Shown: positions 24,539 through 32,425 of the stretch, piece by piece | How positions within the stretch are numbered: the first letter of the stretch is position 1 | Layout: every line of letters begins with the position of its first letter | Assembly: GCF_009758415.1 (NCBI RefSeq) | Contig: NZ_WQRF01000003.1 | Coordinates: 62,001-126,000, forward strand | Reading direction: 5' to 3' | Source of the DNA: Devosia marina | Lineage (GTDB): Bacteria > Pseudomonadota > Alphaproteobacteria > Rhizobiales > Devosiaceae | Length of the DNA: 64,000 bases | Notes under the pieces: model-generated | What the model was told of the DNA's origin: nothing | Seen by the model: the letters and a program-made list of their open reading frames with translations, nothing else | Databases searched by the model: none | Position numbers and translations under genes: made by a program

Positions 24539-25351
24539 ATGTTCGAAGACCTCGCCTTCTGGCTCGGCTACATCACCAATGGCAAGCATCTGACCTGGTA
24601 CGCCAGTTTCCAGTTCACGATCTATGCTGCCCTGCTCGGCGGCGCCCTGGCCGTGGTGTTCGGCCTGACCGGCGCGACGCTGAAGAATTCGCGCTTCTTC
24701 GTGCTGCGCCTCGTCGGCTCGACCTATTCGTCGATCGTGCGCGGCGTGCCCGATGTGCTGTTCTTCCTGTTCTTCCCACTGGCCTTCGAGCAGGGCGTGG
24801 AATGGTTGGTGTCCACCCAGGTCTGCTCGCCCGAGGCGATTGCCGCCCAGACGGCCCCCTGGCCGCCCTGCCGCGAAGCAAACTGGTTCCTGGGCACCAC
24901 TGAATATCTCCTGCTCGCCAGCGTCTCGCTGGGGCTCGTCTATGGCGCCTTTGCCACCAATGTCATTCATGGCGCCATGCGCGCCGTTCCGGCCGGTCAG
25001 CTCGAAGCCGCGCGCGCCTACGGCATGAGCACCACCCAGGTGCTTTGGCGCGTCCACATCCGCCAGATGTGGGTCTATGCCCTGCCGGGCCTCTCCAATG
25101 TGTGGATGCTGATCGTCAAGGCCACTTCGCTGCTCTCCCTGCTGCAGATCGCCGATATCGTGCTCTGGGCCGACCGGCTCGGCGCGCCCAATTTCCTGCC
25201 CACGGTGGGCCTGGTCCATGACGACTGGCGCTGGCGCTACTACCTGGTGCTGTTCGTGTTCTATATTCTGGTCACCTGGCTGTCCGAACGCGCCTTCGAA
25301 TATCTGATGCGCCGCACCGGGCGCGGCATCCTGTCCGAGGTGCGGACCTGA
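24539..25351 (+). CDS. Polar amino-acid ABC transporter permease, first subunit
   Basis: A HisQ/GlnP-type permease of about 270 residues from ATG 24539; ATG 24515 would add eight residues. Several membrane helices are visible, and the EAA-type loop is GQLEAARAYGMSTTQVLWRV. A periplasmic insertion around residues 75-125 with two cysteines (VCSPEA, PPCREA) makes it a little longer than typical GlnP proteins. Its stop overlaps the ATG of the second permease (TGATG), a sign of translational coupling. Confidence 0.88.
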   Translation: MFEDLAFWLGYITNGKHLTWYASFQFTIYAALLGGALAVVFGLTGATLKNSRFFVLRLVGSTYSSIVRGVPDVLFFLFFPLAFEQGVEWLVSTQVCSPEAIAAQTAPWPPCREANWFLGTTEYLLLASVSLGLVYGAFATNVIHGAMRAVPAGQLEAARAYGMSTTQVLWRVHIRQMWVYALPGLSNVWMLIVKATSLLSLLQIADIVLWADRLGAPNFLPTVGLVHDDWRWRYYLVLFVFYILVTWLSERAFEYLMRRTGRGILSEVRT

Positions 25352-26085
25352 TGGAGGCATTCTTCAACGATCTGGCCATCATGGCCCCGGCGGTGGTGTT
25401 CAACATCTATTTCGCCCTGGCCTCGATCCCGCTGGGCTTTGTGATGGCGGTATTCCTGGCGCTGGGCAAGGCCTCGTCCAATCCGCTGATCAATGCGCTC
25501 TCGCGCGGCTATATCTATGCCTTTCGGGGCTCCCCGCTGTTCATCCAGTTCTTCATGTTCTATTCGCTGGCGCTTTCGCTCAACCTGACCGTGTGGCGGC
25601 CGCTCGGCATTTCCGGCTTCGTGCTGCATCCCCTTTTCATGGGGCCGCTGGTGCTCGTGCTCAACACTGCCGCCTACACCGCCGAGATCTTCTATGGCGC
25701 GCTGCGCGCCGTGCCCCGCGGCGCCGTCGAGGCGGCCAGGGCCTACGGCATGAGCCGCAGCCAGCAATTCCGCCGGGTGGTCTGGCCCAATCTCATCCGG
25801 CTGGCCTGGCCGGCCTATACCAATGAGGTGGTATTTCTGTTCCACGCCACGGCCATCGTCTATTTTGCCCTGCCCGTTGTCGGCCCGCAGGCTGACCTGA
25901 TGATTACCGCCAAGACCCTGTTCGAACGCGATTTCAATGCATTCCTGCATTTCTCTGTGGCCGCGCTCTACTTCCTTGCGGTCTCGCTGGTGGTGTTCTT
26001 CCTGTTCGGCCTGGTCTATCAGCGCCTGATGCGCCATCTGCCGGCCCAGCCGGGCCTGCGCTTTGCGCCCAAATGGCTGCGTTGA
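25351..26085 (+). CDS. Polar amino-acid ABC transporter permease, second subunit
   Basis: A 244-residue HisM-type permease with about five membrane helices and the EAA loop GAVEAARAYGMSRSQQFRRV. It overlaps the preceding permease gene by one base and heterodimerises with it. The MTH1187-family gene follows 15 bases later. Confidence 0.9.
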   Translation: MEAFFNDLAIMAPAVVFNIYFALASIPLGFVMAVFLALGKASSNPLINALSRGYIYAFRGSPLFIQFFMFYSLALSLNLTVWRPLGISGFVLHPLFMGPLVLVLNTAAYTAEIFYGALRAVPRGAVEAARAYGMSRSQQFRRVVWPNLIRLAWPAYTNEVVFLFHATAIVYFALPVVGPQADLMITAKTLFERDFNAFLHFSVAALYFLAVSLVVFFLFGLVYQRLMRHLPAQPGLRFAPKWLR

Positions 26086-26099
26086 GACGAGGAACTGCC

Positions 26100-26387
26100 A
26101 TGAAAGTCATCGCCGATCTCTGCATCGTCCCGATGGGCGTGGGCCCATCGGTGTCCGCCTATATCGAGGCCGTGCGCGAGGTTTTGGAAACCACCGGCCT
26201 CACCCACGACATGCACGCCAATGGCACTAATATCGAAGGCGAGATGGCCGATGTCAGTGCCGCGGTGGAGGCCTGTTGCGCGCGCCTGCATGAGATGGGC
26301 GTCGAGCGCATTTTCTGCACCATGCATTTCTCGACCCGTATCGACAAACCCCAGTGCATGGCCGACAAGCTGGCCCGTCTCGCCTGA
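26100..26387 (+). CDS. MTH1187 / YqgV-family (DUF77) thiamine-binding-like protein
   Basis: A 95-residue protein with the family pattern: an N-terminal strand (IADLCIVPMG, GPSVSAYI), the central HANGTNIEGE, and a C-terminal MGVERIFCTMHFSTRID. Characterised relatives bind thiamine or sulfate-like ligands and form tetramers; the biological role is unclear. GAGGA lies before ATG 26100. Its place inside an amino-acid import and deacylation operon is unexpected and may hint at the nature of the imported compound. Confidence 0.85.
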   Translation: MKVIADLCIVPMGVGPSVSAYIEAVREVLETTGLTHDMHANGTNIEGEMADVSAAVEACCARLHEMGVERIFCTMHFSTRIDKPQCMADKLARLA

Positions 26388-26398
26388 AGTAGCCCATC

Positions 26399-27538
26399 AT
26401 GACCTTTACTCAGCATCAGCATCAGCTTGCCGGCGATGCGCCCGGCCATTCGACCACAATCTATTGGTACACCGCCGGGCCAGAAGCGGCCGAAACCAAG
26501 ATCTATCTGCAGGCCGCGCTGCATGCCGACGAACAGCCCGGCACCATGGCGCTGCACCATTTGCTGCCCATGCTGCGCGACGCCGATGCCGCCAATTCGC
26601 TCAAGGCACGGTTCGTGGTCTTTCCCTCGGTCAATCCGCTGGGCCTGGCCACCCGTCTTCTGCGCCGCCATATCGGCCGCTACGACCTCGAAACCGGCGT
26701 CAATTTCAACCGCCGCTGGCCCGATCTCTACCCGTTGATTGCCGAGGCCGTCGCCGGCAAATTCACCGATGATGCGACAGCCAATTTGCGAACCATCCGC
26801 CAAGCCGTCGGCACCTGGATCGATCAGCAGCAGCCGGCAACTGCCGCCCAGCATCTGCGCCTGCTGATCCTGAAGGCCGCCCATGATGCCGATATCATGC
26901 TCGACCTGCACTGCGACGACGAGAGCCTGAAACATATCTTCACTTCGCCCAACCTGATGCCCGGCCTGCAGGATCTGGCCGACCGCATGCAGGTGGCAGC
27001 GACCCTGACCGCCGAAGACAGCGGCGGCGGCTCGTTCGATGAGGTCTTGCCCAACCTCTATCGCAAGGCCCAGCGCGCCAATTCGAACTTCCCAATCCCG
27101 ATGGGCGCCGAAACCGCAACGCTGGAATATCGGGGCCAGGCCGATACGCATGATGACCTCGGCCGCGAAGACGCTCAGGGCCTGTTCGACTTCTTGGCCG
27201 GCCGCGGCTTGATCGACGCAAGACCCGCGCCCGCCAGCCCCGCACCGGGCCCAACCCCCTTCGAAGCCACCGAAGTGCTGCGCGCCGACCGTCCCGGCCT
27301 GCTGGCCTATCGCGTTGCGTTGGGGGACAAGGTGAACAAGGGCGATGTCGTTGCCGATATCATCGCCATGGATGGCCCCGAAGCGTTCCTTGCGCGCACG
27401 CCGCTGAGGGCTGGCACGGATGGTTTCATCCTCTCCCGCGCCAGCGCAAAATATGTCGTGCCCGGATCTTCTGTGGCCAAGATCGTGGGCAGTGATATTC
27501 TGCCCACGCGCGCTGGTGGTTACCTGCTGGAGGACTGA
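26399..27538 (+). CDS. Succinylglutamate desuccinylase / aspartoacylase-family (M14) zinc hydrolase
   Basis: A 379-residue cytosolic M14-like hydrolase. Zinc ligands H42 and E45 (LHADEQPG) and H171 (LDLHCDDES) are present, with the substrate-binding NFNRR stretch at 102-106. After about residue 275 a C-terminal domain resembling a biotinyl/lipoyl hammerhead (LAYRVALGDKVNKGDVVADI) appears, as in several uncharacterised members. It should remove an acyl group from an N-acylated amino acid brought in by the ABC transporter. The 3' end overlaps the convergent uxuA gene by 19 bases. Confidence 0.88.
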   Translation: MTFTQHQHQLAGDAPGHSTTIYWYTAGPEAAETKIYLQAALHADEQPGTMALHHLLPMLRDADAANSLKARFVVFPSVNPLGLATRLLRRHIGRYDLETGVNFNRRWPDLYPLIAEAVAGKFTDDATANLRTIRQAVGTWIDQQQPATAAQHLRLLILKAAHDADIMLDLHCDDESLKHIFTSPNLMPGLQDLADRMQVAATLTAEDSGGGSFDEVLPNLYRKAQRANSNFPIPMGAETATLEYRGQADTHDDLGREDAQGLFDFLAGRGLIDARPAPASPAPGPTPFEATEVLRADRPGLLAYRVALGDKVNKGDVVADIIAMDGPEAFLARTPLRAGTDGFILSRASAKYVVPGSSVAKIVGSDILPTRAGGYLLED

Positions 27539-28761
27539 CGCTCGCTACGCGCCAGACCCCATTGCGCATGATCGAGCGCAGTCATCACGCCGCGCAGTTC
27601 GGCCAGGCCTTTCATGCGGCCGATGGTCGGATAGCCCGGCTGCGAGCGGCGGCCGAGATCGTCCAGAATGTCCTGACCGTGATCCGGCCGCATCGGGATT
27701 TCCCAATCCGCGCGGCCTTCAGCCTTGCGACGCCGTTCTTCCCTGAGGATGGCGGCAATCAGCGCCACCATGTCGGTGTCTCCACCCAGATGCTCGGCCT
27801 CGAAGAAGGAACCGGCAATGTCGTCGCTGTCTCGCTTGACGTTGCGCAGGTGCAGGAAATGCACCTTGGGGCCAAAGCGCTCCATCATGCCGGGCAGATC
27901 GTTGTCCGGCCGCGCTCCGAGCGATCCGGAACACAGCGTCATGCCATTGGCAGGGCTGTCGACGGCCTCGAGAATGTATCTGTAGTCTTCCTCGGTCGAC
28001 ATGATGCGCGGCAGACCCAATAGCGCAAATGGCGGATCGTCCGGGTGGCAGCAGAGCCTGAGCCCCAGATCTTCGGCCACCGGCACCACCTCTTCCAGGA
28101 AATTGACGAAATGCACCCGCAATTGCTCGCGGCTGATGGCGCCATATTCATCGAGGTGCGCCTGCACGTCCTCGAGTGACATGGATTCGGTGGAGCCCGG
28201 CAGCCCCATCGTGACATTGCGCCCAAGCTGCTTCTGTTCGTCCTCGCTCATGGCTTCGAAGCGTCGCGCTGCCTCGTCGGCAATGGCGTTGGTGAAGTCA
28301 GTAGCCGCGCCAGGACGCTTGAGGATGTGGATGTCGAAGGCAGCAAAATCATTGATGTCGAAGCGCATGCAGGAGCCGCCATTGGGCACCGTCCAGCGCA
28401 GGTTGGTGCGGGTCCAGTCCAGCACCGGCATGAAGTTGTAGCAAATGGTCTCAATGCCGCTATCGGCCAGATGCTTCATCGAGATCTTGTAGTTGGCGAT
28501 ATGCTCCCGCCAATCGCCCTTCTGCTTCTTGATGTCTTCGGTGACCGGCAGGCTTTCCACCACGTCCCAGGTTAACCCCGACGCCGAACCGTCCTTCCGC
28601 GTCGCGATCTCCTCATGGCGCTTGGCAATTTCCTCGGGCGACCACACCACGCCATTGGGCACGTGGTGCAAGGCGCTCACCACACCTGCCGCACCGACCT
28701 GGGTAATATCGTCAATACTGGTCAGGTCCTTGGGGCCGAACCACCGCCACGTCTGTCGCAA
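27520..28761 (-). CDS. uxuA: Mannonate dehydratase
   Basis: A 413-residue UxuA enzyme that dehydrates D-mannonate to 2-keto-3-deoxy-D-gluconate in the glucuronate pathway. It opens with the family-typical MRQTWRWFGPKD and contains HHVPNGVVWSPEEI and the metal-site stretches CCHPDDPP and LRNVKRDSDD. The start is a TTG at 28761 with GAGAGG about 9 bases upstream. Length is usual for the family. It is transcribed separately from the TRAP-kdu operon but belongs to the same pathway. Confidence 0.94.
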   Translation of the reverse strand: MRQTWRWFGPKDLTSIDDITQVGAAGVVSALHHVPNGVVWSPEEIAKRHEEIATRKDGSASGLTWDVVESLPVTEDIKKQKGDWREHIANYKISMKHLADSGIETICYNFMPVLDWTRTNLRWTVPNGGSCMRFDINDFAAFDIHILKRPGAATDFTNAIADEAARRFEAMSEDEQKQLGRNVTMGLPGSTESMSLEDVQAHLDEYGAISREQLRVHFVNFLEEVVPVAEDLGLRLCCHPDDPPFALLGLPRIMSTEEDYRYILEAVDSPANGMTLCSGSLGARPDNDLPGMMERFGPKVHFLHLRNVKRDSDDIAGSFFEAEHLGGDTDMVALIAAILREERRRKAEGRADWEIPMRPDHGQDILDDLGRRSQPGYPTIGRMKGLAELRGVMTALDHAQWGLARSERQSSSR

Positions 28762-28776
28762 GTCAAAATTCCTCTC

Positions 28777-28788
28777 TTGTATGGAAGC
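28777..28788. promoter_or_regulatory. TTGTATGGAAGC motif upstream of uxuA
   Basis: The sequence shares TATGGAAG with a motif upstream of dctP (36148-36160, TGGTATGGAAGTT). Both lie in front of uronate genes, so it could be a half-site for the GntR-family regulator at 32426-33172. The resemblance is short. Confidence 0.25.
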
Positions 28789-28820
28789 TCATTGCCATAT
28801 TCAGCGTATCGCCGAAAGCC

Positions 28821-29168
28821 TCAATCATTGGCCAGCGCCAGCAGAGTTTGGACATGGCACGGCGTACCAGACCGGCACCAGCAGGCCAGATTCTTGCCGC
28901 TGAGTGCCGTGCGGATTTCGGCTTGGGAGGGACGCGGCCGGTTGGCCTCGATCTCCCCTGCCAACCAGCGCGCATGGCGGGCCACCGCTTCGGCCTGCGC
29001 GGCATCCCGCTCAAGCCCGGTTTCAGCCATCACAGCGGCGATCGTGAACGGGTTACCCCAGCGACCGGGGCGCGCTACCGTTTGGGCCGGCAGGCCGTTG
29101 AGCGCGTGTGACACGGCCTGCAGATCGAACCCCGCCTTGCGGGACAGGACAATGCGCGCCGGTTTCAT
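28821..29168 (-). CDS. DUF4326 domain protein
   Basis: A 115-residue protein with the two conserved blocks of DUF4326: RPGRWGNPF (residues 33-41) and a Cys/His block ACWCRSGTPCH (95-105) that could bind a metal. Family function is unknown. The ATG overlaps the stop of the TRIC-channel gene (ATGA), so the two are translationally coupled. About 60 bases separate its stop from the uxuA start, with no terminator seen. Confidence 0.85.
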   Translation of the reverse strand: MKPARIVLSRKAGFDLQAVSHALNGLPAQTVARPGRWGNPFTIAAVMAETGLERDAAQAEAVARHARWLAGEIEANRPRPSQAEIRTALSGKNLACWCRSGTPCHVQTLLALAND

Positions 29169-29782
29169 TTCCGCATATTCCGATCGAAGACGAATTTGGG
29201 CATTTCCCATTTCAGCACCAGTGCCAAAACGCGCAGGGTGAAGCCGACGGCAATGGCAATCAGCACCATCAGATCGCCGGGCATGCCGTTGGTCAGGCCA
29301 AGAAAGTAGATTACCCCGGTAATCAGCGACACGGTGGCATAGAGTTCGCCCTGAAAGATCAGCGGAATGTCGTTGCACAATACATCGCGCAGCACGCCGC
29401 CAGCCGTTCCCGTCACCATGCCCGCCACGATGACGATGATGGGATGGACGCCCGCCTCGATGCCAATATTGCAGCCGATCACGGTGAACACCACCAACCC
29501 CAGCGCATCGAGCAAGAGGAAGGGCCACTTCAGTCGGTCCACCAGTCGCGCAAGGGGAATGGTCAGCAACGCCGCGCCGCAGACCAGCAGCAGCACATAG
29601 GGGTTCTTGACCCATACCAGCGGATAGTGATCGAGCAGGATATCGCGCATGGTGCCGCCACCCAGCGCCGTGACGCAGGCAATCAGGCACACCCCGAACC
29701 AGTCCATATTGCGCCGCCCAGCCGCCAGTGCGGCGGTCATCGCCTCCACGGTGATGGCGATGTAAAAGGCGATAGTCAGCAT
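29165..29782 (-). CDS. TRIC-family cation channel (UPF0126 / YicG-like)
   Basis: A 205-residue integral membrane protein with about seven helices in an internally repeated pattern: ALGGGTMRDILLDHYPLVWV in the first half and GTAGGVLRDVLCNDIPLIF in the second. These glycine-kink repeats are diagnostic of the prokaryotic TRIC channels (UPF0126), trimeric potassium-permeable channels. Overlaps the DUF4326 gene by four bases at its end. A perfect palindrome lies 31 bases upstream of its start, in the divergent promoter area. Confidence 0.9.
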   Translation of the reverse strand: MLTIAFYIAITVEAMTAALAAGRRNMDWFGVCLIACVTALGGGTMRDILLDHYPLVWVKNPYVLLLVCGAALLTIPLARLVDRLKWPFLLLDALGLVVFTVIGCNIGIEAGVHPIIVIVAGMVTGTAGGVLRDVLCNDIPLIFQGELYATVSLITGVIYFLGLTNGMPGDLMVLIAIAVGFTLRVLALVLKWEMPKFVFDRNMRK

Positions 29783-29812
29783 GGCGCGGGTCTCCAGATG
29801 CGTCGAAACCGG

Positions 29813-29826
29813 GTTGTCCGGACAAC
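29813..29826. promoter_or_regulatory. Perfect 14-bp palindrome in a divergent intergenic region
   Basis: GTTGTCCGGACAAC is fully self-complementary. It lies between the divergent TRIC-channel and M15-like genes, 31 and 48 bases from their starts. A homodimeric regulator could bind here; no obvious regulator gene is adjacent. Confidence 0.4.
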
Positions 29827-29873
29827 GTTACGCCATCACCATCTGCCCGTCGCTCGCTTCGGAAACAAGCCCC

Positions 29874-30494
29874 ATGCGCCAGCCCCGCACCGTCCGCCTC
29901 CTCGAAGAATTCGGCAGAACGCGCCTCTCGCAAAGCTTCTTCATGCGCGATTTTCTCTATTCCGAGATCGCCACCATCAACGGCTTCCAGAATCTGCCCG
30001 ATAACCCCGACCTGGCCATCGCCGCCGGCAAACACCTGTGCGAGGAGCTGCTCGAACCGCTTCAGCGTCGGTTTGGCCGCATCTCGGTGCGCTCGGCCTA
30101 TCGCTCGCCCCAGGTTAACGGGTTCGGCAATGCCAACAAGCTCAATTGCGCCACCAATGAAAAGAACTTTGCCGGCCATATCTGGGACCGGCGCGACGCC
30201 AACGGCCATATGGGCGCCACGGCCTGCGTGATCGTCAACCGTTTCATTCCCTATTATGAGCGGACAGGCGACTGGGAAGCCCTGGCCTGGTGGATACACG
30301 ATCACTTGCCCTATTCCGATATGGAGTTCTTTCCCAAGTTCGCGGCCTTCAACCTGCAATGGCACGAGGCCCCGACCCGCAGCATTCAAAGCTTCATCCC
30401 ACCCCGGCGTGGCCGGCTGACCAAGCCGGGCATGGCCAATTGGGCCGGGCGGCATGAGGCGGCTTATGCGGAAATGCTGAAAGAGATCGGCTAG
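29874..30494 (+). CDS. Conserved protein, M15-like (D-Ala-D-Ala carboxypeptidase-like) fold suspected
   Basis: A 206-residue protein without a signal peptide from ATG 29874. The stretch RISVRSAYRSPQVNGFGNAN resembles the SxYRSPxxN opening of M15 peptidases. It is followed by H (AGHIWD), D and a further H (NLQWHEAP), which could form the zinc site. The spacing differs from classical VanY/DacB proteins, and catalytic activity is not assured. An upstream in-frame ATG (29781) is rejected because it overlaps the divergent TRIC gene. It is convergent with the cupin gene, with overlapping stops. Confidence 0.65.
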   Translation: MRQPRTVRLLEEFGRTRLSQSFFMRDFLYSEIATINGFQNLPDNPDLAIAAGKHLCEELLEPLQRRFGRISVRSAYRSPQVNGFGNANKLNCATNEKNFAGHIWDRRDANGHMGATACVIVNRFIPYYERTGDWEALAWWIHDHLPYSDMEFFPKFAAFNLQWHEAPTRSIQSFIPPRRGRLTKPGMANWAGRHEAAYAEMLKEIG

Positions 30495-30826
30495 ACGAAG
30501 TCCGCCCGCATCGGCGTGAACACATCGACGAGCCGCCCCTTCTCCAGGGCAACGACGCTGTGCACCAGCCCCGAGGGGACAATGAAGCTGCCGCCCTGCC
30601 CGACCACTTCGGTCGCCCCGTCAATGGTCACCTCGAAACGGCCTTCGGCGACATAGCTGACCTGGACATGGGGGTGGCTGTGCGGTGCGCCGACCGCGCC
30701 CTTGTCGAAGCCGAACTCGACCTGCATCAACTCGGGCATATGGATTAGCACCCTTCGGGTATTGCCCGGGGCCAGCTCGGTCCATTCGGTGGCGCCGGGT
30801 TGTGCAAAAAGCCTCTGTTCAGTCAT
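30491..30826 (-). CDS. KdgF-like cupin, unsaturated uronate linearisation
   Basis: A 111-residue single-domain cupin. The metal motif is GAPHSHPHVQVSYVAEGRFE (about residues 46-65), followed by the second cupin motif around SFIVPSGLVHSVVA. It matches KdgF, which opens 4,5-unsaturated uronates from pectin or alginate breakdown to linear keto-deoxy sugars. It lies last in the TRAP-gntR-kduI-kduD operon, four bases after kduD, and so supplies substrate for KduI. KdgF identity is inferred from fold plus context. Confidence 0.8.
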   Translation of the reverse strand: MTEQRLFAQPGATEWTELAPGNTRRVLIHMPELMQVEFGFDKGAVGAPHSHPHVQVSYVAEGRFEVTIDGATEVVGQGGSFIVPSGLVHSVVALEKGRLVDVFTPMRADFV

Positions 30827-30830
30827 CTCA

Positions 30831-31592
30831 TCACCTCGCGAGCCAGCCGCCATCCACCGGAATGACGGCGCCGTGCATGTAGTTGGAAGCGGGCGCCAGC
30901 AGGAACACCGCCGCGTCGCCAATGTCGGATGGCACGCCCCAGCGCCCGGCGGGAATGCGCCCGAGAATGGCAGCGGACCGGTCCGGATCGTTGCGCAGGG
31001 CCTCGGTATTGTTGGTCTCGATATAGCCGGGCGCTACTGCGTTCACATTGATGCCCCTGGCCGCCCATTCATTGGCCAGCAATCGGGTAATGCCAAGCAC
31101 TCCGCTTTTGGAGGCGGTGTAGCTCGCGACCCGAATGCCGCCCTGAAAGCTCAGCATCGAGGCAATATTGACAATTCGCGCCTCGCGCTCCGCTTCGATC
31201 GCTTTGCGCCCCAGGGACTGGCTGAGGAAGAACATCGTCTTGAGATTGATGTCCATCACCGCGTCCCAGTCATCCTCGGTGAAATCCACCGCATCGACGC
31301 GCTTGATGATCCCGGCATTATTGACCAGCCCATCAATAGGCCCGTGCTTGTCCCAGACCGCCTCGAACATGGCCTGTGCGTCGCTGGTTGATCCCAGGTC
31401 GGCCTGCACGGCCACCAGCTCGGCACCGGAGGCGGTCATCAGGTCCGCCGTCTCATCCATGGTCGAGCGGCCAACGCCGATCACCCGGCCACCGGCCCGA
31501 CCGATGCTGAGCGCAATGCCCTGTCCGATCCCGGTATTGGCGCCGGTGACCATGACGGTCTTGCCCGCAAGGGAGAACGCGCTGAGGTCCAT
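30831..31592 (-). CDS. kduD: 2-dehydro-3-deoxy-D-gluconate 5-dehydrogenase (KduD)
   Basis: A 253-residue short-chain dehydrogenase. The cofactor motif is TGANTGIG (16-23), NNAG follows at 91-94, and the catalytic set is S145, Y158 and K162 (SYTASK). The start MDLSAFSLAGKTVMVTGAN is typical of KduD. It reduces 2,5-diketo-3-deoxygluconate to 2-keto-3-deoxygluconate. Its ATG overlaps the last base of kduI. Confidence 0.92.
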   Translation of the reverse strand: MDLSAFSLAGKTVMVTGANTGIGQGIALSIGRAGGRVIGVGRSTMDETADLMTASGAELVAVQADLGSTSDAQAMFEAVWDKHGPIDGLVNNAGIIKRVDAVDFTEDDWDAVMDINLKTMFFLSQSLGRKAIEAEREARIVNIASMLSFQGGIRVASYTASKSGVLGITRLLANEWAARGINVNAVAPGYIETNNTEALRNDPDRSAAILGRIPAGRWGVPSDIGDAAVFLLAPASNYMHGAVIPVDGGWLAR

Positions 31593-32422
31593 CAGCGCAG
31601 ATCCTCCATGGCCACCTTCTCGACATCGGTATAGTCGACATTGTCGCCAGCCATGGCCCAGATGAAGGTGTAGGCGCCGGTGCCCGCGCCGCAGTGGATC
31701 GACCAGGGCGGGGAGAGGATCGCCTGTTCGTTGCGCACGATAAGATGTCGGCTTTCGTCCGGCTCGCCCATCAGATGCACCACAAAAGCGTCGGGCTTGA
31801 GGTCGACATAGAGATAGGCTTCCATGCGGCGGTCATGCACATGGGCCGGCATGGTGTTCCACACCGAACCTGGCGCGAACTGGGTAAGGCCTACCACAAG
31901 CTGGCAAGTCTTTACGCTGTCGGCGTTCACATACTGGAAGATCGAGCGCTCATTGGCGGTTTCGTTGCTGCCCAGGTCGAGCCGCTTGGCGCCCGACTTC
32001 TGCAACAGGGTCGTGGGATGGCTGGCATGGGCCGGCGCGCTCAATAGGTAGAACTTGGCCCCCTCGCCAGCAAAGCGCACGTCTTTCGCGCCCATGCCAA
32101 TATAGAGCATGTCGCGCGGCCCAACTGCATGATCGGTGCCATCGACCGAGATCGTGCCGGCCTCACCGATATTAACGGCAATCAGCTCGCGCCGGTCGAG
32201 GAAATTCGCCGTGCCCGTCGGCTTGATCGCTTCGAGCGCCAACGCACCGCCATTGGGCACGGCCCCGCCGACCGCCATGCGGTCGTAATGGGTGTAGGTC
32301 CAGCGCACTTCGCCGGCGGCAAACAGATCGTCGATCAAGAAATTTTCGCGCAGCTCATCGGTCCCCATGGCTGCTGCCGTAGAGGGGTCAATGGCGAAAC
32401 GAATGTCGAAGTCGGTGCTCAT
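31592..32422 (-). CDS. kduI: 5-dehydro-4-deoxy-D-glucuronate isomerase (KduI)
   Basis: A 276-residue double-cupin isomerase, full length for the family. Zinc ligands are visible in the stretch PAHVHDRRMEAYLY, and the C-terminal WSIHCGAGTGAYTFIWAMAG is highly conserved. It converts 5-keto-4-deoxyuronate to 2,5-diketo-3-deoxygluconate, the substrate of the next gene product. Situated between gntR (4 bases upstream) and kduD (1-base overlap). Confidence 0.95.
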   Translation of the reverse strand: MSTDFDIRFAIDPSTAAAMGTDELRENFLIDDLFAAGEVRWTYTHYDRMAVGGAVPNGGALALEAIKPTGTANFLDRRELIAVNIGEAGTISVDGTDHAVGPRDMLYIGMGAKDVRFAGEGAKFYLLSAPAHASHPTTLLQKSGAKRLDLGSNETANERSIFQYVNADSVKTCQLVVGLTQFAPGSVWNTMPAHVHDRRMEAYLYVDLKPDAFVVHLMGEPDESRHLIVRNEQAILSPPWSIHCGAGTGAYTFIWAMAGDNVDYTDVEKVAMEDLR

Positions 32423-32425
32423 GGT

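Noticed and set aside
27520..27538. Frameshift or misassembly suggested by overlapping ends of the deacylase gene and uxuA
   Set aside because: Both proteins end at normal family lengths; it is a simple 19-base convergent overlap.
28821..30455. A 544-residue minus-strand frame running from opposite the M15-like gene into DUF4326
   Set aside because: Only its last 115 residues form a real protein (DUF4326). The rest is out of frame with the TRIC gene and antisense to the M15-like gene.
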